Part shown: positions 7,097 to 9,997 of the stretch, piece after piece
Layout of the letters: every line of letters begins with the position of its first letter
Position numbering within the stretch: position 1 is the first letter of the stretch
DNA from: Planctomycetota bacterium
Lineage (GTDB): Bacteria; Planctomycetota; Planctomycetia; Planctomycetales; Planctomycetaceae
Assembly (NCBI GenBank): GCA_026692825.1
Contig: JAPLOC010001206.1
Location: 1-9,997, forward strand
Length of the DNA: 9,997 nt
Direction: 5' to 3'
Notes under the pieces: model-generated
Database searches by the model: none
Seen by the model: only the letters and a program-made list of their open reading frames with translations
Told to the model about the DNA's origin: nothing
Translations under genes and position numbers: made by a program

Positions 7097-9997
7097 TCAC
7101 TTCTTGTCACTCTTCACCTTCGCCAGCCGCTGGTAGTAGTTGCGGATGAACTTCTGGTAACCATCGGGCCCTTCTTCGCGAAGTCCCTGCAAGAGTTCCT
7201 CGCGCATTCGCGGCTGCATCTTGAGGATGATGGTGCGGGTTTCGAGGTCGAGGGTTTGCAGAACGGCCTCCATGTTGGCGGCCGACGGAGGCAGGGCCGC
7301 AACTTGCGAGATCGGACCTCCGGGAGTGCTTTGCTGCGGCGTGTTGGGGTTCTTGGGAGGAGGCGTCTTGCCTGTCTTGGCGAGTTCGGCCGCCATCTTC
7401 GCCGCCTGCATCCGGGCGGCCATCGCCCGGGCTTCCTGCAATCGGTCGGAATTCAGAATCTCGGCCAACTCGGCGGCGTTCAACGGCTTGGATGAGGTCT
7501 CGGGAGTGGCTGGTGCCTCTCCCGGAGCTTCACCCGCAGGCTTGCCTTGCGGGGGGTTGGCGGGAGGATTGTTGGCTGGCGGGGCGTTGCCATCGGGCTT
7601 GGCCGGCGTTTGTCCGTCGGCGGGATTCGCGGCGGGATCCGGTTTTCCTGCTGGCATGGGGGGCTGACCATCGCCGGCGGGCATCGGTTCCGGGGTGCCG
7701 GGTTGGGCGTTGTCTGCGTCGGCTGCCATCGCCGCGTCGGGTTTCGGCAACCCAGCCGCTTCAGCGAGTTCATCCAGAATTCCCGCGAGGGTTTCGAGAT
7801 CGGTTCCCAGGCTGTTCTCAGCCGCCTCCAGCTCGGCCATCTTTACCGCCTGCCGATCCCCCAGATCCTGCCGCTTTTGCTGGCCGGCGGGAGTTGTGTT
7901 TTCGGGGTTGGCGGGAGTCGCCTTGGGAGGCTTGGCGGGCTTGTCAGCTTTGGGTTTTCCCTTTTCGGGTTTCGCCGCGTTTTTGAGAGCGGGCTGGAAC
8001 GGCGCGGGGGGAGGTGGATTTCCCGCGTCCGCGGCGGCTGCCGCCGGATCGTTCGCCGGCGCATTGGCGTCGTTCGCAGGTTGCGGAGCGTCGTCTCCTG
8101 CCGCCGGGTCGGGCTTCGCGTAGGGCGAGTCGGGGCGGGCTTTTCGCGCCGACTCGGGAACCTGCGTCGGATTCGCCAGCAGTTCCTTCACCTGCGCCAG
8201 TTTCGGGTCGGCGTTCTTTTCGAGTTTGCCCTGCCGACCTTCGACGTCGGCCAGCATCACTTCGGGGACCGTCGCGGTCGCTTCCTGCAATTGACCTTCG
8301 GTCTGTTCCAGGTTTTGAATGTCTTTGCGGAGGTTCTGAATGAACTCCTGCAGATTGGCCAGTTCCTTCGTGGTGTTCTTTGCCTGCTGCGTCAGCATCG
8401 AATCGCGGAGTTTCTCGACGCCGGCGGTGGCATCGACACGGGCGGCCTTCGTCGCCTCGGCGATCGCCGCCAACTGCTGTTGCAGGTTTTCGAGATTGTC
8501 CTGCACGGCCTGCGAGTTCTCAGCCATTTGCGGCAGATTGGGAGGTGCCGTGTCGGCGGCGCTCCCCTGTTGCAGATCCTTGGTCATCTCTTGCAGCGGC
8601 TTCACCGCTTCGGCCTGCACCTTTTCAGGAATCGCTTTGACCTGATCGAGAATCTGCGGCGGGAGCAGTTCCAGCTTCGCCGCCGACTCGGCCGAGGCCT
8701 TCAGCTCGGCCGCGATCTGCGCGCTGGCGTTGGCGTTCGCCTCTTCCTGCTTGGCGAGTTCGGCCAATTCCTTACGGACGTCGGCGAGCGCCTGCTGTGT
8801 GGGCGCGTCGAGAGCCAGCGGTTTGGGAGCGGGAGGCGGCTGATTCGGGTCGGGCGGATTCTTCGCCGCCTCGGCGTCGGCCTGCTTCTGCGCTTCCGCC
8901 TGCGCCTCGGCGACCTTCTCGGTCAGCGTCTCGTTCTTCTCTTTGAGCTGTTCGATTTTCTGTTCGACCTTCGCCTGCTCGGCGACCAGTTTGTCGAACT
9001 TCTCTTTGATCGATTCCTGCTGCTTTTCGAAGTTTTCAAGCCGCTTGTCGGCGGCGTTAGCATCATCTTGTATCTTGATCGAGTACTCGGGAGTCGATCG
9101 ACTTTGCTCTTTGCGGTCGTGCGCCTCGACGCGGTATTTCACCACATCCCCCGGCTTCAGATTCATCGCCGGCAGGTCGAGGGTGTGCAGGAACGAGTCG
9201 GTCTGCACGGGGGTTGAATACCGCAGAATCGGCCGGCTCTCCCAGCCGGGTGTCGCTGGTGTCTGAATCGCCAGCACCACCTTCGACAGCCCGAAATCGT
9301 CGTACGCCGCGATCGCGAGCGGCACCCGCACCGGCTTCGACAGGGTGATGTCGGTGCCGGGGCGCTCGACAACGATTTGTGGCGGGTTATCGGGAATCGC
9401 CACATACCGCGCTTCCTGCATCTGCTTGCTGGGGTGACCCAATTCGTTCTTCAGCTCGACGCGATAATAGCCCGATCCCTTCAAGGGGAATTTCCCGACC
9501 CATTGATCTGAACTGACCTGGGACATCGAAAACTGATCGGTGACGACCAGTTCTTCCTCGTCGGCGAACTGTTTGGGAATGGAGCCGCTACGGTGCCAGA
9601 CCGCTTTCCCACCAAACAGCGAAAACGCCATCCCTTTGACCGTCTTCTTTTCGAGATCGACGGCCGCCGCGGGAAGCTCCAGACGGGTCCATTCGCCAGC
9701 GGGGGGAACCGCACCCATGTGACGTCGGCTCGCGCTGTTCGCGGTGCCAAAGTTGATTTTGTCGGCACCCCAGAACGCGCGGTGTTCCCATCCCTGCCCG
9801 TCATGCCATTCGAGCATGATCGTTTCGGGAACCTGATCGGGTACCACGTAGACATACGCGAACAGGTTTTCGCCTGGTTTGACGTTCAATCCCTTGGCGG
9901 CGTTGTGGAACAAGTGGCGATGCAGCCCCGCGTTTGCCGGGTCGGTGTGGGCGTTGCGGGCCAACAGGCGCAGATCCCATTCCCATGTCCCCTCCAG
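7097..9997 (-). CDS. Large DUF4175-like coiled-coil envelope protein (5' end beyond the window)
   Basis: 966 residues are visible and the frame is open to base 9997, so the true start and any signal or membrane helices lie outside; internal TTG codons near 9964 should not be taken as the start. The visible chain begins with a lectin-like beta-sandwich (about 1-135; motifs LHRHLF, GWEHRAFWG, GEWTRLELP). A region of two Ig-like segments follows (about 150-310), including DNPPQIVVERPGTD and AAYDDFGLSKV and ending with KYRVEAHDRKEQSRS. Long Glu/Gln/Lys-rich coiled coils (about 313-380, 400-450, 490-615) come next. Pro/Ala-rich low-complexity linkers (about 620-705 and 750-835) alternate with short helices. 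The end is a compact C-terminal helical motif, MREELLQGLREEGPDGYQKF, then RNYYQRL. The Ig-like/coiled-coil plan resembles DUF4175-type proteins. It probably acts as an extended periplasmic or surface structural element working with the VWA protein encoded 122 bases downstream. No catalytic motif was seen. Confidence 0.85.
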   Translation of the reverse strand: MEGTWEWDLRLLARNAHTDPANAGLHRHLFHNAAKGLNVKPGENLFAYVYVVPDQVPETIMLEWHDGQGWEHRAFWGADKINFGTANSASRRHMGAVPPAGEWTRLELPAAAVDLEKKTVKGMAFSLFGGKAVWHRSGSIPKQFADEEELVVTDQFSMSQVSSDQWVGKFPLKGSGYYRVELKNELGHPSKQMQEARYVAIPDNPPQIVVERPGTDITLSKPVRVPLAIAAYDDFGLSKVVLAIQTPATPGWESRPILRYSTPVQTDSFLHTLDLPAMNLKPGDVVKYRVEAHDRKEQSRSTPEYSIKIQDDANAADKRLENFEKQQESIKEKFDKLVAEQAKVEQKIEQLKEKNETLTEKVAEAQAEAQKQADAEAAKNPPDPNQPPPAPKPLALDAPTQQALADVRKELAELAKQEEANANASAQIAAELKASAESAAKLELLPPQILDQVKAIPEKVQAEAVKPLQEMTKDLQQGSAADTAPPNLPQMAENSQAVQDNLENLQQQLAAIAEATKAARVDATAGVEKLRDSMLTQQAKNTTKELANLQEFIQNLRKDIQNLEQTEGQLQEATATVPEVMLADVEGRQGKLEKNADPKLAQVKELLANPTQVPESARKARPDSPYAKPDPAAGDDAPQPANDANAPANDPAAAAADAGNPPPPAPFQPALKNAAKPEKGKPKADKPAKPPKATPANPENTTPAGQQKRQDLGDRQAVKMAELEAAENSLGTDLETLAGILDELAEAAGLPKPDAAMAADADNAQPGTPEPMPAGDGQPPMPAGKPDPAANPADGQTPAKPDGNAPPANNPPANPPQGKPAGEAPGEAPATPETSSKPLNAAELAEILNSDRLQEARAMAARMQAAKMAAELAKTGKTPPPKNPNTPQQSTPGGPISQVAALPPSAANMEAVLQTLDLETRTIILKMQPRMREELLQGLREEGPDGYQKFIRNYYQRLAKVKSDKK
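7490..8137 (-). repeat. Low-complexity Pro/Ala-rich linkers inside the coiled-coil gene
   Basis: Two stretches of the protein (about 8137-7895 and 7747-7490) are made mostly of Pro, Ala, Asn, Asp, Lys and Gly, with loosely repeated units such as MPAGDGQPPMPAGKPDP and PPANNPPANPPQGKP. They flank a short predicted helical block (QAVKMAELEAAENSLGTDLE). Pro/Ala/Lys linkers of this kind commonly span peptidoglycan or extend a protein from the surface. At the DNA level they make this part prone to repeat-length change and generate long open frames on the opposite strand. Confidence 0.7.

Noticed and set aside
7547..9217. 556-codon plus-strand open frame antisense to the coiled-coil gene
   Set aside because: Its product is a run of Arg, Leu, Gly and Phe typical of the reverse of Ala/Pro/Glu/Lys-rich GC-rich coding DNA. 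It has no recognisable domain, and the minus-strand frame has clear domain structure throughout.
9962..9964. TTG at 9964 as the start of the coiled-coil gene
   Set aside because: The same frame stays open upstream to the window edge with plausible protein sequence (LEGTWEWDLRL) and there is no ribosome site, so the gene enters from outside.

Overview
The window reads as a chromosome segment from a planctomycete (class Planctomycetia), at roughly 60 % G+C. Three things point there: a Ser/Thr kinase that continues through one membrane helix into a beta-propeller-like sensor; a Uma2-family gene; and an envelope gene set in which a coiled-coil DUF4175-like protein, a VWA/glutamine-amidotransferase-fold membrane protein and a secreted prenyltransferase/squalene-oxidase-repeat protein lie in a row. 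This lineage call rests on gene content, not on any marker gene.

All six supported genes are on the minus strand, so transcription runs from the right edge to the left edge. From right to left: (1) 9997-7097, the 3' part of a very large secreted or membrane-tethered coiled-coil protein, entering the window already open; (2) a 122-base gap with inverted repeats; (3) 6974-4563, an 803-residue protein with membrane helices, a VWA domain with an intact MIDAS, a GATase1-like domain and a C-terminal helix; (4) a 72-base gap; (5) 4490-3426, a secreted alpha/alpha-barrel repeat protein; (6) four bases later, 3421-2846, a Uma2-family nuclease-like protein whose ribosome binding site overlaps the end of the previous gene; (7) a 369-base gap with a candidate promoter and a cluster of GGTCA repeats; (8) 2476-1982, a small membrane protein of about four helices; (9) overlapping it by 8 bases, 1989-1, a Hanks-type Ser/Thr kinase that runs off the left edge.

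The window therefore looks like two transcription units. The right one (coiled-coil protein, VWA protein, repeat protein, with Uma2 as a translationally close passenger) looks like an envelope or secreted-protein assembly module related in plan to planctomycete MoxR/DUF58/BatA-type clusters; its first genes would lie beyond the right edge. The left one pairs a small membrane protein with a transmembrane kinase. No RNA gene, insertion sequence, CRISPR array or convincing intrinsic terminator was found. The many long plus-strand open frames are antisense shadows of these GC-rich genes.
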